A stretch of 11,205 nt of DNA from JBAYJS01 sp041664985. Its GTDB lineage: Bacteria; Patescibacteriota; Patescibacteriia; Buchananbacterales; UBA6539. The stretch is from NCBI GenBank assembly GCA_041664985.1, contig JBAYJS010000035.1, forward strand, positions 1 through 11,205, read 5' to 3'. The translations under genes were made by a program, and so were the position numbers. Below, piece by piece: positions 10,958-11,205 of the stretch. Under the pieces are notes generated by a model. That model was not told the origin of the DNA, searched no databases, and saw nothing but the letters and a program-made list of their open reading frames with translations. Each line of letters begins with the position of its first letter. The first letter of the stretch is position 1.

Positions 10958-11205
10958 ATGGAAAAAACCAGTCCTAAAAAGAAAACTACCCAAAAAGCTG
11001 CTAAACCAGGCTTGGTTAGATTAAATCACAAAATCGATGCCACAGATAAAGTTTTAGGTCGCTTAGCCGTCGAAATTGCGCTTTTGCTTCGCGGCAAACA
11101 TAAACCGACTTTTCAATTTAATCAGGACACGGGCGATTTCGTTTATGTTAGCAATGTTTCAAAATTAAAATTTACTAAAAATAAATTAGATCAAAAAGAA
11201 TACTA
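10958..11205 (+). CDS. rplM: 50S ribosomal protein L13 (uL13), 3' end outside window
   Basis: 82 complete codons are visible before the window edge. After a lysine-rich start (MEKTSPKKKTTQKAAKPG) the L13 signature is clear: HKIDATDKVLGRLAVEIALL, then LRGKHKPTFQFNQDTGDFVY and KLKFTKNKLDQKEY. L13 binds 23S rRNA early in large-subunit assembly. It lies 17 bases after rplQ with no Shine-Dalgarno site, and follows rplQ as in many bacteria, where rpsI usually comes next. Confidence 0.94.
   Translation, partial: MEKTSPKKKTTQKAAKPGLVRLNHKIDATDKVLGRLAVEIALLLRGKHKPTFQFNQDTGDFVYVSNVSKLKFTKNKLDQKEY

Overview
This window most likely comes from a low-GC bacterium of the Candidate Phyla Radiation (Patescibacteria). 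That is an inference from several traits: a short alanyl-tRNA synthetase that ends after its editing domain, an RNA polymerase alpha subunit without its C-terminal domain, ribosomal proteins with lysine-rich tails, few Shine-Dalgarno sites on core genes, and small surface lipoproteins that I do not recognise. The sequence does not let me name a genus.

Layout. Bases 1-360 hold the 3' end of an unrecognised gene with its terminator. Bases 468-602 on the minus strand encode an unusually acidic 44-residue protein with a consensus promoter. mnmA (773-1852) follows, apparently as a leaderless transcript. Next come two lipoprotein genes, a large beta-helix protein (2076-3731) and a small one (3913-4251). 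Each has its own promoter and terminator. A minus-strand gene (4334-4588) is divergent from alaS (4721-6622), which also looks leaderless. A two-gene unit of membrane-anchored proteins (6774-7169 and 7189-7668) follows. From about 7717 a translation/transcription operon runs off the right edge: infA-rpmJ-rpsM-rpsK-rpsD-rpoA-rplQ-rplM. It starts at two tandem consensus promoters, and a strong hairpin with a U-run lies just before infA.

Two kinds of gene alternate. Core genes (mnmA, alaS, the ribosomal operon) are mostly AT-rich, and most lack a Shine-Dalgarno site or any leader. The unrecognised genes are GC-richer; those with a visible start mostly carry a purine-rich ribosome site, and most form self-contained promoter-gene-terminator units. 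In hand counts of single 60-base blocks, GC was 53% (2101-2160) and 58% (7441-7500) in accessory genes, against 30% (9781-9840) and 33% (8761-8820) in core genes.

Functionally, mnmA and alaS serve tRNA modification and charging, and the infA operon supplies initiation factor 1, ribosomal proteins and RNA polymerase alpha. The lipoproteins and anchored proteins probably act at the cell envelope. The most interesting points are the acidic microprotein, the exact promoter-to-start-codon spacing of mnmA and alaS, the infA leader hairpin, alpha without its CTD beside strong extended -10 promoters, and the two-class gene organisation. No tRNA, rRNA, CRISPR array or insertion sequence was seen.
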